From a virus: a DNA stretch of 35,324 nt. This document shows, piece after piece, positions 1 through 7,321 of the stretch; position 1 is the stretch's first letter, and every line of letters begins with the position of its first letter. Both the position numbers and the translations under genes were made by a program. The stretch lies in the IMG/VR virus record IMGVR_UViG_3300032069_000032, positions 1-35,324 of that record; one strand, written 5' to 3'. Under the pieces are notes generated by a model that did not search any database, was not told where the DNA came from, and saw only the letters and a list, made by a program, of their open reading frames with translations.

Positions 1-66
1 GTCATCCAGCTCGCCGCCGAGGCCGGGGAATTTGACAGGGAGGAGGGAATGAACAAATGCAAATAA
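1..66 (+). CDS. C-terminal end of an unidentified protein (partial)
   Basis: Reading frame 1 is open from the window edge to a TAA at 64-66 and gives 21 residues ending EEGMNKCK. The start lies outside the window. Its tail overlaps the start of the next gene at 57 by 10 bases, the same tight packing seen along this whole arm, which supports it being real coding sequence. There is too little sequence to suggest a function. Confidence 0.5.
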   Translation, partial: VIQLAAEAGEFDREEGMNKCK

Positions 67-224
67 TCGCGCTTGAACTTGATTCAAAGCTCGGAGAGGT
101 GCTCAGCAAGCTCTGCGCATCCTCCAATAAGACGATGGAAGACGTGATCTGGGAGTTGGTCCATGCTGGACTTGAGGCAGGGCGTCGGGAACGTCCGGCG
201 CATGTTAGGAAGGAAAAAAAATAA
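57..224 (+). CDS. Small ribbon-helix-helix-like protein
   Basis: This 55-residue frame begins at ATG 57 with GGAGGG at 42-47, a 9-nt spacer. The protein starts MQIIALELDSKLGEVLSKLC and continues with a predicted helix around TMEDVIWELVHAGLEAG, then a basic tail. A short N-terminal strand followed by two helices, the second starting near a Thr-x-x-(E/D)-V-I pattern, is the general plan of ribbon-helix-helix (CopG/Arc-type) DNA-binding proteins. The fold assignment is an inference from pattern and size, not a clear motif match. It lies just before the ERF gene, where a small regulator of the recombination cassette would make sense. Confidence 0.55.
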   Translation: MQIIALELDSKLGEVLSKLCASSNKTMEDVIWELVHAGLEAGRRERPAHVRKEKK

Positions 225-235
225 CAGGAGGGATT

Positions 236-943
236 GTGGAGAATATAGAGAAACTGGCAGCAGCATTAGTCAAGGCGCAAAGCGAAATGGGGATCGCGAA
301 GAAGGATTCGGAGAACTCCTTCTTCGACTCCACTTATGCTAATCTCGGTTCCGTTTGGAAGGCTTGCCATAAGGCATTGACTGGGAATGGGATATGCGTT
401 ATCCAGTCCCCCAGCTTCAAGGATGGTCATTTCGTTCTGACCACGACGCTTCTGCATTCGTCCGGGCAATCCATAAGTGGAGACTATCTCATCAAACCCG
501 TCAAAGACGATCCGCAGGCGTTTGGGTCGGCCTTTACTTACGCCCGGAGATATTCTTTGGCCGCAATGGTGGGAGTGATGAGCGAGGACGACGACGGCAA
601 CGCCGCTTCTGCGCCAAAGCCAGAAGCAAAACCAGCCTCGGTGCCAAAGCCAGAAGCAAAACCAGCCTCGGTCGCGTCGCCTGTCGGAAATCTTACCGCC
701 ACATTTCTTCCGGCAGAAGTATCACAAAGACCCTGGTCAAAAAACGGAAAAGAAGGAGTAGCTTATGGTGTCAAATCTCCATCTGGGGATTGGTATTCCA
801 CCTTGGATGAAAAGATATTTGAGCGGATTGAATGCGCAAAGGCAAACGAAATGGAAATCACCATTACGTACAAAGTAAACGGGAGGTACAAAAATATCGT
901 GAGTATCAAGGACATAGAGGTGCCATTTGATTATCACGAATAG
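236..943 (+). CDS. erf: ERF-family single-strand annealing protein
   Basis: 235 residues from a GTG start with AGGAGGG at 226-232, a short spacer. The N-terminal half has the ERF family pattern: LAAALVKAQSEMGIAKKDSE, then NSFFDSTYANLGSVW (residues 28-42) and AFGSAFTYARRYSLAAMVGV around residues 94-113. ERF proteins (P22 Erf) bind single-stranded DNA and anneal complementary strands in phage recombination and genome circularisation. A proline/alanine linker follows, made of two exact 30-bp repeats, then an 80-residue C-terminal part of unknown fold. The gene overlaps the PD-(D/E)XK nuclease by 17 bases, and RusA lies two genes on, so the three probably work together as a recombination module. 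The first internal ATG would remove conserved N-terminal residues, so the GTG is preferred. Confidence 0.9.
   Translation: MENIEKLAAALVKAQSEMGIAKKDSENSFFDSTYANLGSVWKACHKALTGNGICVIQSPSFKDGHFVLTTTLLHSSGQSISGDYLIKPVKDDPQAFGSAFTYARRYSLAAMVGVMSEDDDGNAASAPKPEAKPASVPKPEAKPASVASPVGNLTATFLPAEVSQRPWSKNGKEGVAYGVKSPSGDWYSTLDEKIFERIECAKANEMEITITYKVNGRYKNIVSIKDIEVPFDYHE
613..672 (+). repeat. Two exact 30-bp tandem repeats in the ERF linker
   Basis: Copies at 613-642 and 643-672 are identical and encode a PKPEAKPASV-type unit twice. They sit in the flexible linker between the ERF domain and the C-terminal part, so copy number change would alter only linker length. Confidence 0.9.
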
Positions 944-1790
944 AAATAATTTACCAGCTCCATTAGTCAATGCGCTTTCCCACGATTCGTATAAGCGCGT
1001 GGGAAACATCAGCGTTACCGCGCTTCTGAAGGCTCCTCGGATTAGAGCGCTGGAAATCCGGCACGACACGGAAATAACGGAAGACATATCAGAACGCATC
1101 TATCGCGCCCTGGGTTCCTCTCTGCACAATCTTATGGAGAGCAATGCAAGCCCGAACAGCCTGACGGAGGAAAGGCTAGTGGTGGATGTTCTCGGATGGA
1201 AACTCAGCGGGAAGCCGGACCTCCTTGACAATGAAGGCGTGTTGTGGGATTTCAAGTTGACTTCCGTCTGGGCGTACATCCTTGGAGGTCGGACGGAATG
1301 GGGCCAGCAGTTGCAGATATATGGATGGCTATATTACAAGCATGGCTTCGATGTTAAGATGATGAAAAATCTCCTTGTGTTTCGGGATTATTCGCAAGTC
1401 GAAAAATCAAGGATGAAAGATTATCCAGACGCAGAGGCTGAGGTCCTAGAGTACGATCCGATGAAGGCTCTTGAAGTCCAAGGATTGGTCGAGGAGAGGA
1501 TTAGATTGCATCAAGCCGCCGAGAAGTTGCCAGATGACAAGCTCCCGCCATGCACGGCAGCAGACAAATGGGAAAAACCAACAACCTGGGCGATAATGAA
1601 ACCGGGAAGGAAATCAGCTGTCAGGGTTCTGGAGAGCGAATCATTGGCCCAAGAGTATCTAAAGGATGCTCAAGGTCCATTCGAGATAGCAAGAAGGCCA
1701 GGTCAATGCATCCGCTGCCTGCGATATTGCAAGGTGGCGAAATGGTGCGACTTTGGGAGATCAGTTTTGGAGGCCAAGCAAGATGACTGA
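927..1790 (+). CDS. PD-(D/E)XK nuclease, RecB/Cas4-like
   Basis: 287 residues from a TTG at 927, overlapping the ERF gene. The nuclease core is visible: GWKLSGKPDLLDNEGVLWDF (residues ~90-109) followed by K gives G-x-x-D and D-x-K, and EWGQQLQIYGWLYYK supplies the downstream Q-x-x-x-Y motif. The C-terminus has four closely spaced cysteines (CIRCLRYCKVAKWC, ~residues 262-275), reminiscent of the cysteine-rich ends of Cas4/AddB-type nucleases, but whether an Fe-S cluster or zinc is bound cannot be told. Phages often pair such exonucleases with an annealing protein, the nuclease making the single-stranded ends that ERF uses; that role is inferred from position. The next ATG in frame is well inside the domain. 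Confidence 0.82.
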   Translation: MIITNRNNLPAPLVNALSHDSYKRVGNISVTALLKAPRIRALEIRHDTEITEDISERIYRALGSSLHNLMESNASPNSLTEERLVVDVLGWKLSGKPDLLDNEGVLWDFKLTSVWAYILGGRTEWGQQLQIYGWLYYKHGFDVKMMKNLLVFRDYSQVEKSRMKDYPDAEAEVLEYDPMKALEVQGLVEERIRLHQAAEKLPDDKLPPCTAADKWEKPTTWAIMKPGRKSAVRVLESESLAQEYLKDAQGPFEIARRPGQCIRCLRYCKVAKWCDFGRSVLEAKQDD

Positions 1791-2181
1791 CGAATGGGGA
1801 GATGACTCCTGGATCCTTAAGGCCCTGCCTGAGATCCAAGCCGTGCAAAAAATCATGGAAGATCGCTTGTCCAACAATCCGGCCAAGCTATACAACCAGC
1901 TCTGCACGGTCGAGGCATGGCATGGGAGGATGACCGCCTTGCTTGCCGACGCGAATGCCCGGCTTGACGAATCGGAATATCAAGCCTTGATTACCCTGCC
2001 CGAAGGCGTCAAGGGTTCTGCCAGGGATATCACCGTGGCGAATATCGTCAAGAAAGAAAGACGACTGCGGGATATTTTGGACGGACTTTGCACAAGCATA
2101 AAGAACAGGTTGATACTTGGAGAATCATTGCGCCGTCAGTCTAACGCTGAGCGTGGAAGTTTTATTCCTCGGGGCGAATAA
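1783..2181 (+). CDS. Unknown protein of the recombination cassette
   Basis: 132 residues, beginning MTDEWGDDSWILKALPEIQA. ATG 1783 has GGAGG at 1769-1773 with a 9-nt spacer and overlaps the nuclease stop by 8 bases, so it is chosen over a TTG at 1753. The protein is mostly charged and helical, with a predicted coiled helix around VANIVKKERRLRDILDGLCT. No catalytic motif or known family is recognised. It is bracketed by the nuclease and RusA with no room for separate promoters, so it is probably translated from the same message and may assist recombination or replication. Confidence 0.75.
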   Translation: MTDEWGDDSWILKALPEIQAVQKIMEDRLSNNPAKLYNQLCTVEAWHGRMTALLADANARLDESEYQALITLPEGVKGSARDITVANIVKKERRLRDILDGLCTSIKNRLILGESLRRQSNAERGSFIPRGE

Positions 2182-2182
2182 C

Positions 2183-2521
2183 ATGAAATTTTGCGTTCCG
2201 ATCAAGGCCCTCAGCGCAAACAAGGCTTGGCAAGGCCGGAGATTTTCTACGCCGGAAAAGAAACAGTATGAAAGAACCCTTGCGCTACTCTTGCCAAGAA
2301 CAAAAGTTCCCGGTCCATACTACCGTGTGGTCTACAATTTTTATCTGTCGAATTTTGCATTGACCGATTGGGATAATTTGATAAAACCGTTTCAAGATTC
2401 CTTAGTCAAACAAGGCATTATCTCGGATGACCGCTTCATCTTAGAGGCAACAGTCAGGAAATCTGAGGCAGAAGAGGATCGTATAGAAGTTGAAATATAT
2501 TCCAGGGAGATTGCGGAATGA
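2183..2521 (+). CDS. rusA: RusA-like Holliday junction resolvase
   Basis: 112 residues from ATG 2183, two bases after the previous stop. The RusA signature is clear: SANKAWQGRRFSTPEKKQYE at the N-terminus and DWDNLIKPFQDSLVKQGIIS followed by DD in the middle, supplying the conserved D-x-D-N-x-x-K-x-x-x-D and later Asp residues that bind metal. RusA cuts four-way junctions symmetrically; in phages it resolves branched DNA before packaging. It lies with ERF and the exonuclease, completing an end-processing, annealing and resolution set. A longer frame starting at 2117 would overlap the upstream gene and adds residues absent from the family, so it is rejected. Confidence 0.92.
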   Translation: MKFCVPIKALSANKAWQGRRFSTPEKKQYERTLALLLPRTKVPGPYYRVVYNFYLSNFALTDWDNLIKPFQDSLVKQGIISDDRFILEATVRKSEAEEDRIEVEIYSREIAE

Positions 2522-2718
2522 AATTCGCCGAGCGTCTTAACAAGAAACAGGTGGCCCCTGACTCCGAGATATTTATCTTCGTTGTCGTTTGCTTTGCGGC
2601 GGTGTATATGGCCGTCCAGCTGATGAGGTGGGGGTGGGGGATGAAAATCACATTAAAAGACTCGGAAAATAAAGGAGCTTATGCCGACTATCTTCCGAGC
2701 CATGCGCGAGGCATGTAA
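2518..2718 (+). CDS. Small membrane protein, unknown
   Basis: 66 residues whose ATG overlaps the RusA stop (ATGA). Residues ~18-37 (IFIFVVVCFAAVYMAVQLM region) form one hydrophobic membrane segment, preceded by a short basic N-terminus and followed by a polar tail. Nothing identifies a function; a single-span protein in an early phage region could modify the host envelope or exclude other phages, but that is speculation. The four-base overlap with rusA argues that it is translated. Confidence 0.6.
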   Translation: MKFAERLNKKQVAPDSEIFIFVVVCFAAVYMAVQLMRWGWGMKITLKDSENKGAYADYLPSHARGM

Positions 2719-2721
2719 AAA

Positions 2722-2862
2722 ATGAACAAATCACAGGCCGTGCAATCGCTCCTAGAACCTCCTTGCTATTGTTTCGAGGGAGGTTGCGGATTGTGTCTGG
2801 ACAAGACATGCCCGGATAGCCCGGCGTATGTCGCGCCGATCGAGGGGGCAGAGTATGACTGA
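2722..2862 (+). CDS. Cysteine-rich 46-residue protein
   Basis: ATG 2722 to TGA 2862 encodes 46 residues with five cysteines in the segment CYCFEGGCGLCLDKTC, a spacing that could hold zinc or an Fe-S cluster. It follows the membrane protein by 3 bases and overlaps the methyltransferase remnant by 8 bases, so it fits the packing of this arm. No strong ribosome binding site is seen. Small cysteine-knuckle proteins are common in phage early regions; the function is unknown. Confidence 0.55.
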   Translation: MNKSQAVQSLLEPPCYCFEGGCGLCLDKTCPDSPAYVAPIEGAEYD

Positions 2863-3073
2863 GTTGACGAATCTTTCCTTATTCTCCGGCGCGGGCGGCC
2901 TCGATCTTGGGGCCAAAATGGTCGGGGGATTTAGGACCGTGGCCTACGTTGAGTATGACCGTTACGCGCAGGGAGTTTCAATGTCTCGTATGCGCGATGG
3001 AGGGTTGGACGATGCCCCTATCTTCGAGGATGTGCGAACTTTCGACGGAAGAAGCCTTGAGGGATATGACTAA
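2855..3073 (+). pseudogene. Cytosine-C5 DNA methyltransferase, N-terminal remnant
   Basis: 72 residues from ATG 2855, after a G-rich ribosome binding site at 2842-2848. Motif I for S-adenosylmethionine binding (LSLFSGAGGLDLG) and motif II (AYVEYDRYA) are intact, as is the following DVRTFDG segment. The frame stops with TAA straight after EGYD, just where family members continue into the catalytic PCQ loop (motif IV). Without that cysteine it cannot methylate DNA alone. The sequence after the stop is abruptly A/T-rich and carries an inverted repeat, suggesting a deletion or insertion scar. A frameshift is unlikely, since no continuation is visible in other frames downstream. A retained SAM-binding peptide function is possible but unsupported. 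Confidence 0.85.
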
Positions 3074-3110
3074 GCACAAAAAAGAAAATATCATATTAAA
3101 ATGTGTGCTT
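3072..3110 (+). repeat. Inverted repeat at the methyltransferase break point
   Basis: AAGCACA at 3072-3078 is the exact reverse complement of TGTGCTT at 3104-3110, with an A/T-rich 25-base loop. It starts on the stop codon of the truncated methyltransferase. It could be a scar of a lost element, a weak hairpin or an operator; no insertion sequence ends are recognisable. Confidence 0.5.
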
Positions 3111-3141
3111 TAATCATTAAGAAAATAGGAGAGTGGGACAA

Positions 3142-3666
3142 ATGAAAAATATCGGAGATACGGTTTGGGTCGCCAGAATAAAATTAAAAGACTATCGAAT
3201 AATTTGTCCCGATTGTCTCGGCACAAAAGCCGTAACGCTTATCCTTGAGAATGGTGAGAGGCATATCCTTGAATGTAAAATTTGCTGCCCTGGTGGCTAT
3301 GACGGACCAAGGGGGTATATCATTAAAACGCAATACACCCCCGATGTTCAGTTGCAGGAAATTGTTGGCATAGAAATCACCTCGGAGAAAACTATTTACA
3401 GATTTCATGATTGGTCGACAGATAAAGTGTTTGAATCAAGAGACGAGGCGATCGTTGAAGCAAATAGATTGCGGGAGGAATTAGAGACGGACGCAATGCA
3501 GCGATTCATATTTGAAAAGGAAAATGCAAAGAGGACCTGGGCCTGGAACTATTCGTACTACAAACAACAAATTAGAGATGCCAAACAGACTTTGGCATAT
3601 GCTGAGGCCAGGCTGAATGTCTGCAAGCAGAAGGCGAAAGAACCGGGGGAGGAAATAACACCATGA
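3142..3666 (+). CDS. Zinc-knuckle protein with C-terminal coiled coil, unknown
   Basis: 174 residues. ATG 3142 has AGGAGA nearby at 3127-3132 with good spacing and is preferred over a GTG three codons upstream. Residues ~20-55 contain CPDCLG and CKICC pairs that could bind one zinc. The C-terminal third (AKRTWAWNYSYYKQQIRDAK onward) is helical and coiled-coil-like. No known family is recognised. It overlaps the next gene by four bases (ATGA). The gene and its surroundings are richer in A/T than the recombination genes, which hints at a different origin for the block after the methyltransferase remnant. Confidence 0.7.
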   Translation: MKNIGDTVWVARIKLKDYRIICPDCLGTKAVTLILENGERHILECKICCPGGYDGPRGYIIKTQYTPDVQLQEIVGIEITSEKTIYRFHDWSTDKVFESRDEAIVEANRLREELETDAMQRFIFEKENAKRTWAWNYSYYKQQIRDAKQTLAYAEARLNVCKQKAKEPGEEITP

Positions 3667-4304
3667 CCAAACCAGGCCCGAAGTCATTAAACAAAACCAA
3701 GACGAAAAAGGATTTGGAGTTCGCGAATAAACTATTGGAAGAACAGGCAGATATGATAAACAAAGGACTCGACGCGGCGGTCGAAGATAAGTCAGCTTGC
3801 CATGCCTTGGGATACGAGCAGGGTGGGAGATTGATGCAAGAACGTGCCGAGAAAGCCGAATCCCTCTGCGCCAAGCAGGCCAAGACGATAGAGAAGATGA
3901 GGGAATTGTTGGAGGACAAGCAAATAGATTCCTTAACCAAACAAAGTGAAACGGTGTTCCCTTCTGATGGACTATTTCCCCAAGTCCTGTCCACTGGAAA
4001 CCTACAAGGAGAAAAAATGAAACCATTCCATGGAATAGGCAATGAATTACGGCGTTTGCGTCTGGAAAGAAAATTAACTTTGCGATGGATAGCACAGACG
4101 GCAGGAGTAGGTGCCGCATATGTTTGCGATGTGGAGTTGGGAAAAAGGTCCATATCGGAACATATGCTTAAACGCTTTTGTGGAGCATTAGGAGTTGATG
4201 TTGGTTGGAATGAAAACGTCCGATGCCCTTCTTGCTTGGGCCGTGGTTGGATTCGTATTCCATGGCCGATTGAGCGCACCGCCGCGAAGGAGAAATCGAA
4301 ATGA
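3663..4304 (+). CDS. Coiled-coil protein with C-terminal HTH (XRE-like) domain
   Basis: 213 residues. The first ~100 are charged and helical (LEFANKLLEEQADMINKGLD, then QERAEKAESLCAKQAKTIEK), ending in a linker rich in S, T and P. From residue 119 comes a lambda-repressor-type HTH: NELRRLRLERKLTLRWIAQT, then AGVGAAYVCDVELGKRSI. A CPSC pair lies near the end. The gene overlaps both neighbours by four bases. A very good internal ribosome binding site (AAGGAG at 4006-4011) precedes an in-frame ATG at 4017, so a 95-residue HTH-only protein (4017-4304) is probably also made. It may regulate phage genes; whether it represses or activates cannot be told. Confidence 0.75.
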   Translation: MTKPGPKSLNKTKTKKDLEFANKLLEEQADMINKGLDAAVEDKSACHALGYEQGGRLMQERAEKAESLCAKQAKTIEKMRELLEDKQIDSLTKQSETVFPSDGLFPQVLSTGNLQGEKMKPFHGIGNELRRLRLERKLTLRWIAQTAGVGAAYVCDVELGKRSISEHMLKRFCGALGVDVGWNENVRCPSCLGRGWIRIPWPIERTAAKEKSK

Positions 4305-4597
4305 CCAAGGAAGAAGCCGAGAGGGTAGACCACTCTGCGAGAAAAGTATTGCAGGAATCTCAAGTTCAGATTGACGACGACGGACGGATGATTGGTGTTT
4401 CGCGCCAGGCATTAGCTGAGACACTTGGAGCATATGACACGATGGTATCCTTAATCTCCCGCCAGGAGAGGGAACTTGCCCTATGCCAGGGCTTCCTGCG
4501 CGAGGAGATAGAGGTGGGCAACAAAGACAGGGCAGAGATTGCGTGCTTAAAAGACATGCTCGAAAAGAGAGGAGGAAGCGGCGAATCTGGCCACTGA
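4301..4597 (+). CDS. Unknown charged helical protein
   Basis: 98 residues, ATG overlapping the previous stop. The sequence is helical and acidic (SLISRQERELALCQGFLREE), ending in a glycine/serine tail, with no recognisable motif. It is the last gene of the plus-strand arm. The 59 bases that follow hold only a 15-codon frame (4600-4647) before the convergent minus-strand arm ends, and no clear terminator hairpin is seen there. Confidence 0.65.
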   Translation: MTKEEAERVDHSARKVLQESQVQIDDDGRMIGVSRQALAETLGAYDTMVSLISRQERELALCQGFLREEIEVGNKDRAEIACLKDMLEKRGGSGESGH

Positions 4598-4656
4598 CTA
4601 TGACGGGCCTGGGACATATCCAGACATGGATGGAAGGCTTCAAATAAAAGTCAAGA

Positions 4657-5061
4657 CTACCCCCGGACGGCTTGATCTGGATTCGAGGCTACGATTACTG
4701 TCGGCTGAATCTTGTCCAACATTTCGGCCTCAGAAGCCACAAGTTTATCAATGAGCGCAGATAGTCGATCCTGTTGTCCCTTAAAGAATGGCACCTTGGC
4801 ACATAAAAAGTCCACGACCATCTTCTTGCGCTCCGGACCAAGGCCATCGGCAGGGAAACGGGCCTGCGCGAATCTGACGAGGGCCATTACCAAGTCCCTC
4901 TCGAACTGATCCAGCGCGGCATCTCCTGTCTTGACGCCCAGGAGGTCCTTAACCTTGCCAAGTTGCCATGCCATGAGCATGGGGATCAGCTTCCCAGCGA
5001 TATAACTACATATCCACGGCAGTGCGAGCGTTGCAAATCCGGCGATGATATAGTTTCTCAT
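4657..5061 (-). CDS. Membrane-anchored protein, lysis-region, unknown
   Basis: 134 residues with AAGGAGGG just upstream. Residues ~4-22 (YIIAGFATLALPWICSYIAG) form a membrane segment, followed by an amphipathic, mostly helical domain. It is the last gene of the minus-strand arm, directly after the endolysin. Position and one N-terminal span fit a holin or another lysis accessory, but the soluble part is larger than in most holins, and no family is recognised. Confidence 0.65.
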   Translation of the reverse strand: MRNYIIAGFATLALPWICSYIAGKLIPMLMAWQLGKVKDLLGVKTGDAALDQFERDLVMALVRFAQARFPADGLGPERKKMVVDFLCAKVPFFKGQQDRLSALIDKLVASEAEMLDKIQPTVIVASNPDQAVRG

Positions 5062-5076
5062 ATGCCCTCCTTGAGT

Positions 5077-5559
5077 TTATACTGCATCCCATACAGCCGA
5101 TAGGCCGCCGTCTGCATAGAGCCTCTTGGCAAAAGCCAATGCTGGCAATGTCCCGCCTGCGAGGCGGCCCAGCATTTGGAAATGCGGAAGGTCTTGAAAC
5201 TTCCACCGCCCGCCCCATTCAAGGTCCAGGCTCTCGCCCAATTTCCCTAGTTTTTCCCACGGCAGTGAATCATCCCAAGACCAGTTGCCATGGGGCCGAA
5301 ATACTATATCAGCCGCAAGTCCGTAATTGTGGAAACTGTCTCCCCCTTTGGCCTTGGTTACTATCCGACCCATCGACAGAGCAGGGTAACCGTCAGGATT
5401 TCGTACCGTCCGGCCCAGAGCATAAAGTCTGTCCTGTTCCTCCCATGTCCGCAGGCCCATAAAAATATCGTATGGCGGCAATCCACTTGTGGATTGCCCG
5501 GCAAGGACAGAGCGGACCTTGGCCGCGAAAGGTGGAAATAGGGCGTCTAGTTTATCCAT
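5077..5559 (-). CDS. Endolysin, M15-family zinc peptidase
   Basis: 160 residues. The M15 (VanY/L-alanyl-D-glutamate peptidase) active site is clear: GGDSFHNYGLAADI gives S-x-H-x-x-G-x-A-x-D with zinc ligands His77 and Asp84, and DLPHFQM gives the third ligand His126. Such enzymes cut peptide crosslinks of peptidoglycan to release virions. There is no signal peptide and no separate cell-wall-binding domain, so it presumably needs a holin. It overlaps the preceding gene by 8 bases; both neighbours carry a membrane segment and are holin candidates. Confidence 0.92.
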   Translation of the reverse strand: MDKLDALFPPFAAKVRSVLAGQSTSGLPPYDIFMGLRTWEEQDRLYALGRTVRNPDGYPALSMGRIVTKAKGGDSFHNYGLAADIVFRPHGNWSWDDSLPWEKLGKLGESLDLEWGGRWKFQDLPHFQMLGRLAGGTLPALAFAKRLYADGGLSAVWDAV

Positions 5560-5935
5560 GTTTCCCCTCCTGGCACGTTAGGCACTTCTCGACAAGCGGC
5601 TTTATCGCGGCGTTGAAACTCTCAACGGCCCGGTCCACGCGAGACATTAGTTGACTTCCAAGCTCGCGCATATCGGCCTTAATCTCCAATCGCAGGGCGG
5701 CATTGTCCTGACGGATATTTTGTTCCCATGCCTGATGATCCGAGCGGGTCCATAGCTGAGAGCGTTCGACGGCAAGCGCGTCCAGCTTGGCCCAAGCAGC
5801 CGCTAAACTGCGCTTTGCCTCATCAAGCTCTTTTTGTTGCGCCGCGTCCTTGGCTTTGAGAGCCCAGACAACTAAGCCGACTAATGCGCTAAGACCGCCT
5901 CCGCCAGCTACAACATGTCCGGGCTGGATGTCCAT
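5552..5935 (-). CDS. Membrane/coiled-coil protein, holin or spanin candidate
   Basis: 127 residues. One membrane span lies near residues 8-26 (VVAGGGGLSALVGLVVWALK), followed by a long coiled coil (LDEAKRSLAAAWAKLDALAV onward) and a C-terminal CLTCQEGKHG. The layout, N-terminal anchor then coiled coil, resembles inner-membrane spanin subunits and some phage lysis proteins. It overlaps the endolysin start by 8 bases, so it is translated with it. Family membership cannot be shown from the sequence alone. Confidence 0.68.
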   Translation of the reverse strand: MDIQPGHVVAGGGGLSALVGLVVWALKAKDAAQQKELDEAKRSLAAAWAKLDALAVERSQLWTRSDHQAWEQNIRQDNAALRLEIKADMRELGSQLMSRVDRAVESFNAAIKPLVEKCLTCQEGKHG

Positions 5936-5944
5936 TTTATTTCC

Positions 5945-6475
5945 TCATTTCCCCAAAGTTACTGCTACGGATAACATGATCCGCGAGTTTTGTTTTAAGA
6001 AATCTCCTACCTTGGCGTCTTTATATTCCTTCCATTCCACAGGTAGGGTAAGAGCAGGGCCGATAAAGATATTTGGGAATTGACTCCGGCGGACGTGTGT
6101 CCTGGCCCATGCAAAATCCCAAAGTCTTGCGGAGAGCGCGACGAAGTTTAAGTCCCCGGCGAGGAAAGCAGAATAGTCCTTGCTTCCGGCTTCGTACTTG
6201 CCGCCCGCCCCGAGTTCGACAGTATCTCTGTAATGGTCAATTATTTCCTTGCCCGCCGCGTCCTTGTCATAGGCAGCGTGAAAAGTCCAGACAGGAAGGA
6301 AGGCAGAATAGGCCGGTGCGGTATACGGCCCGATGAGTACCGCCGGACGCATTTCCTTTGCCTTGTTAGCGAGAAGTTGGCTGAAGGATTGGTCAATAGA
6401 TGGCGCAGGCAGGTCAATGCTTTGCGCCGACGCAACAGTCGCCACGAACATCAACAAGGCAAGTATCTTTGTCAT
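5945..6475 (-). CDS. Secreted protein of unknown function
   Basis: 176 residues from ATG 6475 with GGAGAC upstream. A classical Sec signal peptide is present: MTKILALLMFVATVASAQ, with probable cleavage after ASA near residue 17. The mature part is a mix of aromatic-rich strands (SAFLPVWTFHAAYDKDAAGK, PNIFIGPALTLPVEWKEY) and could be a small beta-rich envelope protein; alternating polar and apolar residues near the end recall outer-membrane barrels. It has no lipobox cysteine, so it is not an outer spanin of the lipoprotein type. It lies between fibre and lysis genes. An exported phage protein may alter the host surface, but the function is unknown. Confidence 0.65.
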   Translation of the reverse strand: MTKILALLMFVATVASAQSIDLPAPSIDQSFSQLLANKAKEMRPAVLIGPYTAPAYSAFLPVWTFHAAYDKDAAGKEIIDHYRDTVELGAGGKYEAGSKDYSAFLAGDLNFVALSARLWDFAWARTHVRRSQFPNIFIGPALTLPVEWKEYKDAKVGDFLKQNSRIMLSVAVTLGK

Positions 6476-6485
6476 GCGGTCTCCT

Positions 6486-7079
6486 TTATTTTGTCCATGA
6501 GGTTGATATCTCAGGAAACCAAGCCATTAGGTCAGACTTCGGCTTCAGGTTCTCGTCGAAACAAACGGTCAAGTCCTGTTTCAGTCCCCGGTAGTATTTG
6601 AAGTAGCGGCCCCAAAGCGGGACGCAGTACTGCTCGAAGCACTCCACCCACGCGCCGTTGATGAAGGCCGCGAAGGTCGAACGGCCTGACCCCTCCACCG
6701 CCGTATCGCACAGGGCATGGGGAAGGTTCTGCGTCTTCACACCGTCCCATATATCGCGGTTCTCAATCTGCGTTCCCGGCGAGGTCGGGTATGAGGTATC
6801 CCACAGCATCCAGGTCGGATTGTTCTTCCCGCTGGTCAGCTTGAACGGGAGAGGGACGCAGTAGGCGCAATCCATCCTGCGGATTTGTTGGAAGGGTTGG
6901 AGGGCTTTGAGGAAGGAGTTGGAGGTCATAATGCCCCAATCGTTATGAAACGGCCTCCCCTGCGGATTGGCGAACTGGTAGGCCCACGGCATGAGCGCGT
7001 CATCCGTGACGGCATAAGGACGAAGCGCGTCATAGAGCTTCGGATCAAACGCCCGCAGGACTGGTTGCCAGTTCACCAC
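6486..7079 (-). CDS. Unknown protein downstream of tail fibre
   Basis: 197 residues from a GTG start with GAGGGG upstream, overlapping the previous gene by 7 bases. It is rich in Trp, Tyr and Phe and contains several cysteines (RRMDCAYCVPLPFKLTSGKN, VECFEQYCVPLWGRYFKYYR). No signal peptide, membrane span or catalytic motif is recognised. The position right after the fibre suggests a virion or fibre-associated protein, though this is only context. Confidence 0.65.
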   Translation of the reverse strand: MVNWQPVLRAFDPKLYDALRPYAVTDDALMPWAYQFANPQGRPFHNDWGIMTSNSFLKALQPFQQIRRMDCAYCVPLPFKLTSGKNNPTWMLWDTSYPTSPGTQIENRDIWDGVKTQNLPHALCDTAVEGSGRSTFAAFINGAWVECFEQYCVPLWGRYFKYYRGLKQDLTVCFDENLKPKSDLMAWFPEISTSWTK

Positions 7080-7312
7080 GCGAACCCCTCAACCGCCGCG
7101 ACATCCTCAAGGGCGTTGACCGCCGCCTCTGCCGTATCTGAGGCTGTCCTGACCGCGCTGATAGCGTCCTTAATGGCCTGTGTCTTTTCTGCGTCGTATA
7201 GTCCCAGTGCGGCATTGATCTGTTTCCAAAGCGGTATGCTATCCTCAATCCTGTGTTTGGCTTGGAATTTGATTTTTAATATCGCTTCGTTTTTGGCTTC
7301 TATTAAGTCCAT
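7073..7312 (-). CDS. Small helical protein, possible fibre accessory
   Basis: 79 residues, with TAGGAGATATACATG giving a good start. The sequence is almost all helix: MDLIEAKNEAILKIKFQAKH, then IPLWKQINAALGLYD, then an alanine-rich helix. The phrase with PLWKQ-(I/M)-N-A resembles short helical segments found in proteins next to or fused to phage tail fibres. It lies directly downstream of the fibre, so an assembly or chaperone role is possible but not demonstrated. Confidence 0.6.
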   Translation of the reverse strand: MDLIEAKNEAILKIKFQAKHRIEDSIPLWKQINAALGLYDAEKTQAIKDAISAVRTASDTAEAAVNALEDVAAVEGFAW

Positions 7313-7321
7313 GTATATCTC

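Noticed and set aside
3572-4363. Long minus-strand frame of 263 codons across the early genes
   Set aside because: It lies opposite two overlapping, well-started plus-strand genes, has no ribosome binding site and no protein-like pattern. Unlike the antisense frame in the intein, it shows no motif.
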